A stretch of 64,000 nt of DNA from Rhizobium sophorae. GTDB lineage: Bacteria; Pseudomonadota; Alphaproteobacteria; Rhizobiales; Rhizobiaceae. A program made the position numbers and the translations under genes. Positions 8,278 through 17,061 of the stretch are shown here, one piece after another; position 1 is the stretch's first letter; each line of letters starts with the position of its first letter. Location: positions 1 to 64,000 of the forward strand of contig NZ_JABFCN010000057.1 in the NCBI RefSeq assembly GCF_013087515.1, written 5' to 3'. Below the pieces are notes generated by a model. The model searched no databases. It worked only from the letters and a program-made list of their open reading frames with translations, and had not been told where the DNA came from.

Positions 8278-9780
8278 TTGGATAAATTGCCTTGGATCAT
8301 CCTTTCGGCCGGCGACAATGTCGCTGTCGCAACGGCGGCAATCGCCCCGGGTTCGACGGTTGCCGGCATTCAGACCCGTGAGAAGATCGACCCCGGCCAC
8401 AAGGTGGCGATAGCGGATATTCCGCTCGGGTCACCGGTGGTCAAATACGGACAGGCGATCGGCCGCACGACCGCCGAGGTCAAGGCCGGCGACCATGTGC
8501 ACAGCCACAACCTGCATTTCGAAAACGACCGGCTGGCAGCGACCGCCAATTCGGCGCCGGAAGCGGCGACAGCCGACGACGTCGGGCGCACCTTCATGGG
8601 CTATCGCCGCGCCGACGGGCGGGCGGCAACCCGCAACTATATCGGCATCATCGCCAGCGTGAACTGTTCCACCACGGTCTGCCGGGCAATCGCCGACGAG
8701 GCGAACCGGACGATCCTGCCGCATTACGAGGGCATCGACGGTTTCGTGCCGATCGTGCATGACCAGGGCTGCGGCATGAGCTCGACCGGCGACGGCATGA
8801 ACGTGCTGCACCGGACGCTCGCCGGCTATACACGACATGTGAATTTCGGCGGCGTGCTGATGATCGGCCTCGGCTGCGAGGTCAATCAGCTGACGCTGTA
8901 TGGCCAGAGTGGTGCGGGCGCCTCGAAGCGGCATTTCAACATTCAGGATGCCGGCGGCTCGCGCCGCGCGGTGGAACGCGCCATGGGCATGCTGCGCGAA
9001 ATCGCCGCCGATGTAGGCAAAGAAAAGCGCGTGCCGATGTCAATCGGCGAGATCATCATCGGCCTGCAATGCGGCGGCTCGGACGGCTTTTCCGGCATCA
9101 CCGCCAATCCGGCACTGGGGGTCGCGGCCGATCTGCTGGCGGCGGCCGGCGGCACGGCGATCCTGTCGGAGACCTCGGAAATCTATGGTGCGGAACATCT
9201 GCTGCGCAGCCGCGCCGTCAGCGACGAGGTGGCAAAGAAGCTCGACGATAAAATCGCCTGGTGGGAAGATTATGTCGCCCTGCACGGCGCCTCGCTCGAC
9301 AACAACCCCTCGCCCGGCAACAAGCGCGGCGGTCTCACCACTATTCTCGAAAAGTCGCTCGGCGCCGTCGCCAAGGGCGGGCGTTCGCCGCTGACGGCGG
9401 TCTATGGTTATGCCGAACGGGTCACGGCCCCCGGCCTCGTCTTCATGGACACGCCCGGCTACGACCCCGTCTCGGCAACCGGCCAGGTGGCGGGCGGGGC
9501 AAACATGATCGCCTTTACCACAGGCCGCGGCAGCTGCTTCGGCTGTCGGCCGGCGCCGTCGCTGAAGCTTTCCAGCAATTCGGCGCTCTATGCCTCGATG
9601 GAAGAGGATATGGACATCGATTGCGGCACCATCGCCACCGGCGATGCGACAATCAGCGGCAAGGGCCGCGAGATCTTCGACCTCATCATCGATACGGCCT
9701 CGGGCAAGAAGACCAAGAGCGAGATCTTCGGCTACGGCGACAATGAATTCGTGCCGTGGCATCTCGGTGCGACGCTCTGA
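8278..9780 (+). CDS. UxaA-family sugar-acid dehydratase (altronate dehydratase-like)
   Basis: A 500-residue UxaA-family enzyme. It has an N-terminal SAF-like domain (VAVATAAIAPG to HSHNLHFEN, about residues 15-80), then the large dehydratase domain with the conserved MGYRRADGRAATRNYIGI segment, several cysteines (CSTTVCR, DQGCGM, GLGCEVNQ) and the terminal SCFGCRPAPSLKLSSN motif. These enzymes dehydrate aldonates to 2-keto-3-deoxy acids, using iron in altronate/galactarate members. In this locus the substrate may be L-fuconate or a similar acid, which is inference. The TTG at 8278 with AGGGAG six bases upstream was chosen; the ATG at 8248 lacks a ribosome site. Confidence 0.82.
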   Translation: MDKLPWIILSAGDNVAVATAAIAPGSTVAGIQTREKIDPGHKVAIADIPLGSPVVKYGQAIGRTTAEVKAGDHVHSHNLHFENDRLAATANSAPEAATADDVGRTFMGYRRADGRAATRNYIGIIASVNCSTTVCRAIADEANRTILPHYEGIDGFVPIVHDQGCGMSSTGDGMNVLHRTLAGYTRHVNFGGVLMIGLGCEVNQLTLYGQSGAGASKRHFNIQDAGGSRRAVERAMGMLREIAADVGKEKRVPMSIGEIIIGLQCGGSDGFSGITANPALGVAADLLAAAGGTAILSETSEIYGAEHLLRSRAVSDEVAKKLDDKIAWWEDYVALHGASLDNNPSPGNKRGGLTTILEKSLGAVAKGGRSPLTAVYGYAERVTAPGLVFMDTPGYDPVSATGQVAGGANMIAFTTGRGSCFGCRPAPSLKLSSNSALYASMEEDMDIDCGTIATGDATISGKGREIFDLIIDTASGKKTKSEIFGYGDNEFVPWHLGATL

Positions 9781-9828
9781 AATCTGCGCGCGACGCTTTA
9801 AATAGACAGTTCTTCGCGAGGAGGCGTG

Positions 9829-10848
9829 ATGAAGACGAGAAAGATCGGCAAGACCAAGCTGGAGGTGACCGAAATCAGTTTCGGCGCGGCCGCTCTCGGC
9901 GGCCTCTACCGCGCCTGCCCGCGCGAGCAGGCGATGGACACGCTGCAGGCAGCCTGGGACGGCGGCATCCGCTATTTCGACGTGGCGCCCTGGTATGGGC
10001 TCGGCCTTGCCGAGCGGCGGGTCGGCGATTTCCTGCGCGACCAGCCGGACGGCTCTTACGTGCTGTCTACCAAGGTCGGCCGGCTGCTTCGGCCGGTGCC
10101 GACCGGCACCGTGCCTGATTACAGCTATGTTGATCCGCTCTCCTTCGATGCCGATTACGACTATTCCTATGACGGCATCATGCGCTCGGTCGAGTTCAGC
10201 TATGCGCGGCTCGGCCTCAACCGCATCGATATCCTCTATGTGCACGACCTCGGCGTCTACACCCATGGCGCGGCGAAGAATGCGGTCCACCAGAAGCAGT
10301 TTCTCGATTCCGGCGTGAAGGCGCTGGAGGAGCTGAAGTCATCTGGCGCGATCTCCGCCTTCGGCCTCGGCGTCAACGAAGTGCCCGTCTGCCTCGACGT
10401 CATGCGTCATTCCGATCTCGACTGCATCCTGCTCGCCGGCCGCTACACGCTGCTCGACCGCTCTGCGGTTGCCGAACTGCTGCCGCTTTGCCGAGAGAAG
10501 GGCACCTCGCTCGTCGTCGGCGGCGTCTTCAACTCCGGCATCCTCGCCACCGGCCCGGTGCCGGGTTCGCATTTCGACTATATGCCGGCTGATGACGAGG
10601 TGCTTGCCAAGGTCGGCGCCATGGAGGCGATCGCCAAGAGCCACGGCGTGCCGCTGGCGGCGCCCGCCCTGCAGTTTCCGCTGCGCGAGGCGATCGTCGC
10701 ATCGGTGCTGATCGGCACGGCCAAGCCCTCGAGCCTGACGCGCAATATGGAGATCGTCGAGCCGCGGCTTGCCGACGAGATCTATGCCGAATTCGAACCC
10801 TATACGCTGGTTGCGCCGCCGCTCGGCGCCGAAGCCGTCCGAGTCTGA
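9829..10848 (+). CDS. Aldo-keto reductase, probable sugar (L-fucose-type) dehydrogenase
   Basis: A 339-residue AKR of the D-threo-aldose/L-fucose 1-dehydrogenase group, which also includes pyridoxal 4-dehydrogenase. The catalytic set is visible: Asp and Tyr in FDVAPWYGLGLAERRVG, Lys in LSTKVGR and His in ILYVHDLG. These enzymes oxidise the anomeric carbon of the pyranose to a lactone with NAD(P)+. GAGGAGG lies 4 nt before the ATG at 9829; a GTG three bases earlier is less likely. It starts 48 nt after the UxaA-family gene and 9 nt before the mutarotase, so all three form one operon. Confidence 0.82.
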   Translation: MKTRKIGKTKLEVTEISFGAAALGGLYRACPREQAMDTLQAAWDGGIRYFDVAPWYGLGLAERRVGDFLRDQPDGSYVLSTKVGRLLRPVPTGTVPDYSYVDPLSFDADYDYSYDGIMRSVEFSYARLGLNRIDILYVHDLGVYTHGAAKNAVHQKQFLDSGVKALEELKSSGAISAFGLGVNEVPVCLDVMRHSDLDCILLAGRYTLLDRSAVAELLPLCREKGTSLVVGGVFNSGILATGPVPGSHFDYMPADDEVLAKVGAMEAIAKSHGVPLAAPALQFPLREAIVASVLIGTAKPSSLTRNMEIVEPRLADEIYAEFEPYTLVAPPLGAEAVRV

Positions 10849-10857
10849 GGAGAGACT

Positions 10858-11304
10858 ATGCTCAAGGGTATTCATCCGCTGCTTGGCCCCGACCTGCTCC
10901 ATGCATTGAAGACCATGGGACATGGCGACGACATCGTCATATCGGACGCCAATTTTCCCTCGGGCTCGATGGGCCCGCCGGTCATTCGCGCCGACGGCGT
11001 CAGCGCCACTGACATGGCCGAGGCCATCCTGACGCATATGCCGCTCGACACCTTCGTGCCGGAAGCGGCGTGGCGGATGGAGGTGGTCGGCGATCCCGAT
11101 GCAATGCCGGAGGTCTGCACCGAATTCCAGCAGATCGTTTCCAAGCACGCCGGCGATTTCCGCATCGTGCCGGTGGAGCGTTTTGCGTTTTACGCGATGG
11201 CTCGCAAGGCCACCTACATCGTCGCGACGACGGAATTCCGGCTGTACGGCAACCTGATTTTGAAAAAGGGCGTCGTGCATCCGCACGAGGTCAACATGGC
11301 CTGA
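10858..11304 (+). CDS. fucU: FucU/RbsD-family sugar mutarotase
   Basis: A 148-residue RbsD/FucU protein, which interconverts the anomers of L-fucose or the pyranose/furanose forms of ribose. The catalytic histidine is in MGHGDDIVISDANFP (about residues 20-34), and the C-terminal active-site strand is FRLYGNLILKKGVVHP. It starts 9 nt after the aldo-keto reductase stop, with GAGGAGAG upstream. A mutarotase beside an anomer-specific sugar dehydrogenase fits an oxidative (non-phosphorylating) fucose-type pathway. A second paralogue lies at 45368-45844. Which sugar it serves is inferred. Confidence 0.82.
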   Translation: MLKGIHPLLGPDLLHALKTMGHGDDIVISDANFPSGSMGPPVIRADGVSATDMAEAILTHMPLDTFVPEAAWRMEVVGDPDAMPEVCTEFQQIVSKHAGDFRIVPVERFAFYAMARKATYIVATTEFRLYGNLILKKGVVHPHEVNMA

Positions 11305-11426
11305 TCCCTATTTTAGGGCATCGTGGTATTGGAATAAAATCAGTTGCTTGGCGGGAGTTTAGTGGAGAAAAAAAGCCTGTTTGGCGCTCTTGCAATTTGA
11401 TTGCGCCTCGGCTAGCTTCACCTGGC

Positions 11427-11450
11427 AAATGTTTTTTATCGATAAAAATC
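11427..11450. promoter_or_regulatory. Predicted GntR operator 2, upstream of the sugar-binding protein gene
   Basis: A 24-bp site containing the perfect 16-bp palindrome TTTTTATCGATAAAAA at 11433-11448. It matches the site at 8203-8226 at 20 of 24 positions and lies 62 bp before the binding-protein start codon. This suggests the importer genes form a second transcription unit under the same GntR repressor. Confidence 0.62.
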
Positions 11451-11512
11451 GTCCGCCCGCGTTCAGCGGTCGATTTATTCGGAGGAGAACGCACCCTGAG
11501 AGGAGAACCCTT

Positions 11513-12502
11513 ATGAGTTTCGTGAAATCCCTTCTGTCCCGCCGCGCCTTTACCGCGCTTGCGGGCGCCGCAGTTATCGCCACGGCGATGCCGGCACCGT
11601 CGTTTGCAGCCGACGTGACGATCCCGATCATCGTCAAGGACACGACGTCCTTCTACTGGCAGATCGTTCTGGCCGGCGCCCGCAAGGCCGGCAAGGATCT
11701 CGGCGTCAATGTGCCAGAGCTCGGCGCCCAGGCAGAATCCGACATCAACGGCCAGATCAGCATTCTCGAGAATGCCGTAGCCGGCAAGCCGGCCGCCATC
11801 GTCATCTCGCCGACCGAATTCAAGGCGCTCGGCAAGCCGATCGACGAAGCCGCCAAGTCGGTTCCGATCATCGGCATCGACTCGGGTGCTGACTCCAAGG
11901 CATTCAAGTCGTTCCTGACGACCGACAACGTCCAGGGCGGCCGCATCGCCGCCGACGGTCTTGCCGCCGCCATCAAGGAGATGACGGGCAAGGAAGAAGG
12001 CGAAATCGTCATCCTCACCAACCTTCCGGGCGTCGGCTCGCTGGAGCAGCGCCGCGAAGGCTTCCTGGATCAGGTGAAGACCAAATATCCGGGTCTGAAG
12101 GTGATCGCCGACAAGTACGGTGACGGCCAGGCGACGACCGGCCTCAACATGATGACTGACCTGATCACGGCCAACCCGAACCTCGTCGGTGTCTTCGCCT
12201 CGAACCTGATCCTGGCGCAGGGCGTCGGCCAGGCGATCGCTGAAAACAAGCTGGGCGACAAGATCAAAGTCATCGGCTTCGACAGCGACGACAAGACGGT
12301 CGGCTTCCTCAAGGACGGCGCGATTGCCGGCCTCGTTGTTCAGGACCCCTACCGCATGGGCTATGACGGCATCAAGACCGCGCTTGCCGTCTCCAAGGGC
12401 GAGAAGGTTCCGGAGAATGTCGATACCGGCGCCAACCTCGTGACCAAGGCGAATATGGCCGATCCGAAGATCGACGCGCTCCTGAACCCGAAGATCAAGT
12501 AA
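11513..12502 (+). CDS. Sugar ABC transporter, periplasmic binding protein (RbsB-like)
   Basis: A 329-residue class-I periplasmic sugar-binding protein. The signal peptide has a twin-arginine-looking SRRAFTALAG segment and a hydrophobic core ending SFAAD (about residue 33). The mature part shows the family pattern: IPIIVKDTTSFYWQIVLAGARKAGKDLG, then hinge strands PIIGIDSGAD, GVFASNLILAQG and VIGFDSDDKTVGFLKDGAIAGLVVQDPYRMGY. AGAGGAGA sits 7 nt before the ATG. A terminator hairpin follows at 12512, which may let the binding protein be made in excess over ATPase and permease. The ligand is probably the 6-deoxy or related sugar degraded by the flanking enzymes. Confidence 0.87.
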   Translation: MSFVKSLLSRRAFTALAGAAVIATAMPAPSFAADVTIPIIVKDTTSFYWQIVLAGARKAGKDLGVNVPELGAQAESDINGQISILENAVAGKPAAIVISPTEFKALGKPIDEAAKSVPIIGIDSGADSKAFKSFLTTDNVQGGRIAADGLAAAIKEMTGKEEGEIVILTNLPGVGSLEQRREGFLDQVKTKYPGLKVIADKYGDGQATTGLNMMTDLITANPNLVGVFASNLILAQGVGQAIAENKLGDKIKVIGFDSDDKTVGFLKDGAIAGLVVQDPYRMGYDGIKTALAVSKGEKVPENVDTGANLVTKANMADPKIDALLNPKIK

Positions 12503-12511
12503 GACGAGAGA

Positions 12512-12545
12512 GGCCGCGCTGGCTCAAAAACCGGCGCGGCCTTTT
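12512..12545 (+). terminator. Intercistronic hairpin after the binding-protein gene
   Basis: The stem GGCCGCGCTGG (12512-12522) / CCGGCGCGGCC (12531-12541), 11 pairs with one G-U, is followed by TTTT. It lies between binding-protein and ATPase genes and probably gives partial termination, as is common in ABC sugar operons. Confidence 0.65.
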
Positions 12546-12606
12546 CCATCCGTGCTATGTTTTGCAGGGGATGGAGAGCAGACGCGACACAAGGAGGAGA
12601 GGTCCC

Positions 12607-14160
12607 ATGATCGGACTGGAAGAGGTCAGTCATCGCCATGATGACAGCGCGACGCTGAAAGAAGCCAATCGAATTCCCGCCGGATCGCCTATCCTCGAAC
12701 TCAAGGGCCTGCAGAAGAATTACGGTCATGTGCAGGCGCTGAAGCCCGCGACGCTGACCTTTCTTGCCGGCGAAATCCACGCGATCGTCGGCGAAAACGG
12801 CGCCGGCAAATCCACCCTCATCAAATTGCTGACCGGCGTCATTACCCGCACCGCCGGCGAAGTGCTGTGGTGCGGCCAACCAGTGGCACTGGCGACGCCG
12901 AACGAGACAATTGCGCGCGGCATCAACGCCGTGCACCAGGAGGTCGTGCTCTGCCGGCACCTGACGGTCGCCGCCAATCTCTTCCTCGGAGACGAGGTCA
13001 ACCGCTTCGGCCTGATGCGCAAGAAGCAGATGGAGAAGATGGCACAGGCCGTGCTCGACGATCTCGGCTTCGGCCTGCCGGCGGGTGCACTGCTAAGCGA
13101 GCTGACCATCGGCCAGCAGCAGCTGGTGGCAACCGCGCGCGCGGCGATGCGCGGCACGCAATTCCTGATCTTCGATGAACCCACCGCCTATCTCACCCGC
13201 CAGGAATCGGCGCAGCTCTTCAAGCTGATCCGACGCTTGCAGGGGGAAGGCGTCACCATCGTCTATATCAGCCACCGCATGGAGGAAGTCTTCGAGCTTG
13301 CCGACCGTGTCTCGGTGCTGCGCGACGGCACGCATGTCGGCACGCGCCTGATCGGCGAGACCAACGATGCCGAACTGATCTCGCTGATGATCAACCGCTC
13401 GATTGAACAGATCTACCACAAGGAAGAAATCGCGATCGGCGAGACGATCCTCACGGTCAACGGCCTCTCCGGCCCGGGCTTCGAAGATGTGTCGCTGAGC
13501 GTCAAGGCAGGACAGATCGTCGGCCTTTACGGCCTGATCGGCGCCGGGCGCAGCGAATTCGCGCTCGGGCTCTACGGCCGCCAGCCGACGACATCCGGCG
13601 ATGTCGAATGGATGGGCAAGCATGTCGACATCCGCAACGAACGCACCGCCATGGAGCTCGGCATTGCACTGGCGCCGGAAAGCCGGCGCGACCAGGGGCT
13701 TTGCCTCAACCTGCCGATCGGCCTCAACATCAACCTGCCGGTGTTCGGGCGGCTGAGCCACGGGCCGGTGATCAACCACGCGCGCGAATCGGCCAATGCC
13801 GACCAGCAGATCCGCAATCTCAGCATCAAGACACCGAGCCGGCGCGTTCCGGCCTCCAGCATGTCGGGCGGCAACCAGCAGAAGATCGTCATCGGCAAGT
13901 GGCTGAGCCATGGCGCCCGACTTTTCATCTTCGACGAGCCGACCGTCGGCGTCGACGTCGGCACCAAGGCGGAAATCTACCGGCTGTTCGCCCAGCTTCT
14001 GAAGGACGGCGCCGGTATCATCCTGATCTCCTCCTACCTGCCGGAGGTCTACGAACTGGCCGACCGGCTGCACGTCTTCCGCGCCGGCAAAATCGTCGCG
14101 AGCCATGATTATCACGCGGCGACGCATGAAGAAGTGCTCAGCGAAGCGATCGGCGTCTGA
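12607..14160 (+). CDS. Sugar ABC transporter, double ATPase subunit (RbsA/MglA-like)
   Basis: A 517-residue protein with two tandem ATPase domains, as in RbsA/XylG/MglA. Domain 1: Walker A GENGAGKST, degenerate signature LTIGQQQLVATARAA and Walker B FLIFDEPTAYL. Domain 2: P-loop altered to GLIGAGRSE, intact signature MSGGNQQKIVIGKWL and Walker B LFIFDEPTVGVDVG. An altered second P-loop is normal for this family. AAGGAGGAGAGG precedes the ATG at 12607. The N-terminal 35 residues (EEVSHRHDDSATLKEANRIPAG) are an extension before the first domain. It energises uptake through the permease at 14282. Confidence 0.88.
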   Translation: MIGLEEVSHRHDDSATLKEANRIPAGSPILELKGLQKNYGHVQALKPATLTFLAGEIHAIVGENGAGKSTLIKLLTGVITRTAGEVLWCGQPVALATPNETIARGINAVHQEVVLCRHLTVAANLFLGDEVNRFGLMRKKQMEKMAQAVLDDLGFGLPAGALLSELTIGQQQLVATARAAMRGTQFLIFDEPTAYLTRQESAQLFKLIRRLQGEGVTIVYISHRMEEVFELADRVSVLRDGTHVGTRLIGETNDAELISLMINRSIEQIYHKEEIAIGETILTVNGLSGPGFEDVSLSVKAGQIVGLYGLIGAGRSEFALGLYGRQPTTSGDVEWMGKHVDIRNERTAMELGIALAPESRRDQGLCLNLPIGLNINLPVFGRLSHGPVINHARESANADQQIRNLSIKTPSRRVPASSMSGGNQQKIVIGKWLSHGARLFIFDEPTVGVDVGTKAEIYRLFAQLLKDGAGIILISSYLPEVYELADRLHVFRAGKIVASHDYHAATHEEVLSEAIGV

Positions 14161-14167
14161 GCACAAG

Positions 14168-14218
14168 CAATTCCAGCAAAAGTGCGCTGCGGTTTTGCGT
14201 CCGGAAATTGCGTAAAAC
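14168..14218. repeat. Dispersed intergenic repeat, single-unit copy
   Basis: This stretch begins CAATTCCAGCAAAAGTGCG and ends GGAAATTGCGTAAAAC. It matches the reverse complement of 58669-58741, which contains two copies of the internal AAAGTGCG..GCGGTTTT unit where this copy has one. The ends CAATTCC/GGAAATTG form an inverted repeat. It lies between ATPase and permease genes of one operon. Confidence 0.6.
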
Positions 14219-14281
14219 AAATAGATGGAGAATTCCCGCGCTTCGGAGAAAAGCGGAAATTCTCTAAGAGGGAGAAAATTC

Positions 14282-15256
14282 ATGACTGCCACCCCCACCG
14301 AAATCGTCGCGCCGCCGCCGCGCCGGAAAATGAACATCCTGTTCGGCCTGACGCTGATCGGCCTGCTGATCTTCCTCTGGATCGTGCTTGGCGTTGTCAC
14401 CCCGAGCTTCTGGACGCCGCTCAATATCTCGAACCTGCTGCGTCAGGGCGCGATGACGGCAATCCTGGCGCTCGGTCAGACCTTTGTCATCATCACCGCC
14501 GGCATCGACCTTTCGGTCGGCGCCATCGTCGGCTTCTGCACCGTGATCATCGCCTGGCTGCTGCAGGCGGGCGTGCCGGTCTGGGGTGCGATAGCGCTGA
14601 CGCTGCTGATGGGTGTGGCGATCGGCGCCTTTCATGGCTTCGGCATCGTGCATATGGGCCTGCCGCCGTTCATCATCACGCTGGCAACCCTGACATCCCT
14701 GCGCGGCATCGGTCTGCTGATCACCAACGGCTCGACGATCAACATCACCAATGAAGGTTTCAGCAATTTCGCCCGCGCCGATTTGCTCAGTATTCCGAGC
14801 CTGTTCTGGATGGTCATCCTGGTGGCGGTCCCATCCTTCATCTTCCTGCATCTGAGCCGCTGGGGCCGCTATCTCTTCGCGGTCGGTTCGAACGCCGAGG
14901 CGGCGCGCCTTTCCGGCGTCAATGTCAAGGGCATGATCTACCTCGCCTATATCCTGTCTGCCTCCTTCGCCGCCTTCGTCGGCGTGCTGCTTGCCTCGCG
15001 CATCGCCATCGGCAATGCGACACAGGCGGACGGCTGGGAACTGCAGGCGATCGCCTCCTCCGTCATCGGCGGCACCAGCCTGTTTGGCGCGGTCGGCTCG
15101 GTGCATGGCCCGCTGATCGGCGCCTTCATTCTCGCCACCATCAACAACGGCGCGAACCTTCTGAACGTCAACTCCTTCTGGCAGCGCATCATCACCGGTC
15201 TGCTGATCATCGTGATCGTGTTCTTCGACCAGCTGCGCCGCCGCCGGAGCAATTGA
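14282..15256 (+). CDS. Sugar ABC transporter, permease subunit (RbsC-like)
   Basis: A 324-residue inner-membrane permease of the RbsC/AraH family with about nine TM helices. The family signature TFVIITAGIDLSVGAIVGF lies at about residues 63-81, and the coupling region is NAEAARLSGVNVKGMIY, with IGGTSLFGAVGSVHGPLIGA near the end. AAGAGGGAGA precedes the ATG at 14282. The gap to the ATPase gene is 121 nt and holds an intergenic repeat. A terminator hairpin follows at 15269. It forms the channel for the binding protein at 11513. Confidence 0.87.
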   Translation: MTATPTEIVAPPPRRKMNILFGLTLIGLLIFLWIVLGVVTPSFWTPLNISNLLRQGAMTAILALGQTFVIITAGIDLSVGAIVGFCTVIIAWLLQAGVPVWGAIALTLLMGVAIGAFHGFGIVHMGLPPFIITLATLTSLRGIGLLITNGSTINITNEGFSNFARADLLSIPSLFWMVILVAVPSFIFLHLSRWGRYLFAVGSNAEAARLSGVNVKGMIYLAYILSASFAAFVGVLLASRIAIGNATQADGWELQAIASSVIGGTSLFGAVGSVHGPLIGAFILATINNGANLLNVNSFWQRIITGLLIIVIVFFDQLRRRRSN

Positions 15257-15268
15257 GCGACAAAAGAC

Positions 15269-15298
15269 AGCCGGCCTGAACAAGCCGGCTTCTTCCAT
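15269..15298 (+). terminator. Hairpin after the sugar permease gene
   Basis: AGCCGGC (15269-15275) / GCCGGCT (15284-15290) with loop CTGAACAA is followed by TCTTCC. The short T-run suggests partial termination before the dehydrogenase gene. Confidence 0.5.
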
Positions 15299-15319
15299 TC
15301 CAGGAATGCGAGATCCGTC

Positions 15320-16339
15320 ATGAAAGCAGTTCTTTGCCGGGAGCCCGGCGTGCTCGAGATCGTCGAGCGTCCTTCGCCTGCGGCTCCCGCCGCCGGCTGG
15401 GTGCGGCTTGCCGTCAGCCATGTCGGCATTTGCGGCACCGACTACCACATCTTCGAGGGCAAACATCCCTTCCTCGAATATCCGCGGGTGATGGGGCATG
15501 AGATCTCGGCGACGGTGCTGGAAGCGGGCGACGGCGTTGTCATGGCGGTCGGCACGCCGGTCATCGTCAATCCCTATCTCTCCTGCGGGCAATGTATCGC
15601 CTGCCGACAGGGCAAGCCGAATTGCTGCACCAACATCAAGGTGCTCGGCGTCCATACGGATGGCGCCTTCTGCGAGGAGATTTCAGTCCCGGCCGAGAAC
15701 CTTTATGCCGCCAAAGGTGTAAGCCTCGAAGCGGCGGCGACGACCGAGTTCCTGGCGATCGGCGCCCATGCGGTGCGCCGTTCGATGACCGGCGCCGGCG
15801 CGCGGGCGCTGGTCATCGGCGCCGGGCCGATCGGGCTCGGGGCGGCGATCTTCTCGCGCATTGCAGGACATGAGGTGACGCTGCTCGATACCAGCACCGA
15901 GCGGCTGCAGATGGCGTCGGAACGCTTCGGCTTCACTTCCGGCATCGTTGCCAACGAGGCGACAGCGGAGGCCGTACGGGAAAAGACCAATGGCGACGGT
16001 TTCGACGTGGTCTTCGACGCGACGGGTTACGGGCCTTCGATGGAAAAGGCCTTCTCCTTCGTCGCCCATGGCGGCGCGCTGGTGCTGGTCAGCGTCGTCA
16101 AGGACAATATCCGCTTCTCCGACCCCGAATTCCACAAGCGCGAGATGATGGTGATCGGCAGCCGCAATGCCACTCGCGTCGATTTCGAACATGTGGCGGA
16201 TTCAATCGCCAAAGGCCTGGTGCCGGTGGACAAACTCATCACCCACCGCACGACGCTTGCCGATGCGCCGCGCGACCTCGCGCGCTGGGCGCACGAAAAG
16301 AATGGCCTGATCAAAGCGGTAATCACTATCGGGAATTAA
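15320..16339 (+). CDS. Zinc-dependent alcohol/polyol dehydrogenase
   Basis: A 339-residue medium-chain dehydrogenase. The catalytic zinc site uses Cys in GICGTDYH and GHE (MGHEIS); the structural zinc lobe is CGQCIACRQGKPNCC (about residues 92-106). The NAD(P) site is VIGAGPIGLGA (about 170-180). It resembles the L-idonate/sorbitol/RspB-type group that oxidises sugar alcohols or aldonates. As the last gene of the sugar locus it may oxidise a hydroxy-acid intermediate, which is inference. Its stop overlaps the stop of convergent cutC by three bases. Confidence 0.83.
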   Translation: MKAVLCREPGVLEIVERPSPAAPAAGWVRLAVSHVGICGTDYHIFEGKHPFLEYPRVMGHEISATVLEAGDGVVMAVGTPVIVNPYLSCGQCIACRQGKPNCCTNIKVLGVHTDGAFCEEISVPAENLYAAKGVSLEAAATTEFLAIGAHAVRRSMTGAGARALVIGAGPIGLGAAIFSRIAGHEVTLLDTSTERLQMASERFGFTSGIVANEATAEAVREKTNGDGFDVVFDATGYGPSMEKAFSFVAHGGALVLVSVVKDNIRFSDPEFHKREMMVIGSRNATRVDFEHVADSIAKGLVPVDKLITHRTTLADAPRDLARWAHEKNGLIKAVITIGN

Positions 16340-17061
16340 ATCGCGGCCTTGATTGTCCGATGCATCTCCCTGACCACCGTAACATCGGTCCGGTTCATTC
16401 TCCTCGCCTCGAAACCGAAAGCCACGGCGCGCGGATCGCGGCTTTCAACCGGTGAGCTGCAGGAACCGTGGACCTCGCGGGCGCCGGTCGCCCGTAATAT
16501 TTCGCCGACATTGGCGGGGCGGATGCCGCTGCCAGGCATGATCGAAATGCGCCCGGCCGCCTTTGCCGAGAGGCGCTTCAGCGTTTCGAGACCGTCGGTA
16601 GCCTTCAGCGAGCAGCCGGAGGTCAAAATGCGTTCGCAGCCGAGCTCGACCGCCTGTTCCAGCGCCTGGTCGGCATCCGGCACCAGATCGAAAGCGCGAT
16701 GCAGCGTCGAGCCGAGGCCAGCGGCATGCGCCTTCAAACGGTGGATCAACGGCATGTCGAGAGTGCCATCCGGCCGGTTGGCGCCGATGACCACACCGGC
16801 AAGGCCAGCGGCCCGCACGGCATCGATGTCGATCATCATCGCCTCCTCATCTGCCCCGTCGAAGATGAAGGGGCCGGCATGCGGGCGGATCATCGCGTAG
16901 ACCGGAATGGGTGCCCGGGCGGCGATCCGCATCAGGCTCGGCAGCGGCGTCAGGCCGCCGAGTTCCAGCGCCGAGCAGAGCTCGATGCGCCCGGCGCCAC
17001 CCTCGATCGCGGCGGCAAGGCCTTCGGCGCTGTCGACGCACACTTCCAGCAAGATCGTCAC
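16336..17061 (-). CDS. cutC: CutC family protein (copper homeostasis, TIM barrel)
   Basis: A 241-residue CutC protein, full length for the family. Diagnostic segments are LLEVCVDSAEGLAAAIEGGAGRIELCSALELGGLTPS-like near the N terminus, PVYAMIRPHAGPF, LHRAFDL and ILTSGC, ending in GSGIRPANV. CutC was linked to copper tolerance in E. coli, though its biochemical role is unsettled. The GTG start at 17061 overlaps the stop of the upstream LysR-type gene (GTGA), implying translational coupling. No copper gene is nearby. Confidence 0.86.
   Translation of the reverse strand: MTILLEVCVDSAEGLAAAIEGGAGRIELCSALELGGLTPLPSLMRIAARAPIPVYAMIRPHAGPFIFDGADEEAMMIDIDAVRAAGLAGVVIGANRPDGTLDMPLIHRLKAHAAGLGSTLHRAFDLVPDADQALEQAVELGCERILTSGCSLKATDGLETLKRLSAKAAGRISIMPGSGIRPANVGEILRATGAREVHGSCSSPVESRDPRAVAFGFEARRMNRTDVTVVREMHRTIKAAI

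Noticed and set aside
9040..10290. 416-codon minus-strand frame opposite the UxaA-family and AKR genes
   Set aside because: Covers the 3' end of one real gene and the 5' end of another; no ribosome site or domain.
14264..15655. 463-codon minus-strand frame opposite the sugar permease
   Set aside because: Antisense shadow, with Asp/Arg/His-rich low-complexity translation and no family features; the permease and dehydrogenase on the plus strand are certain.
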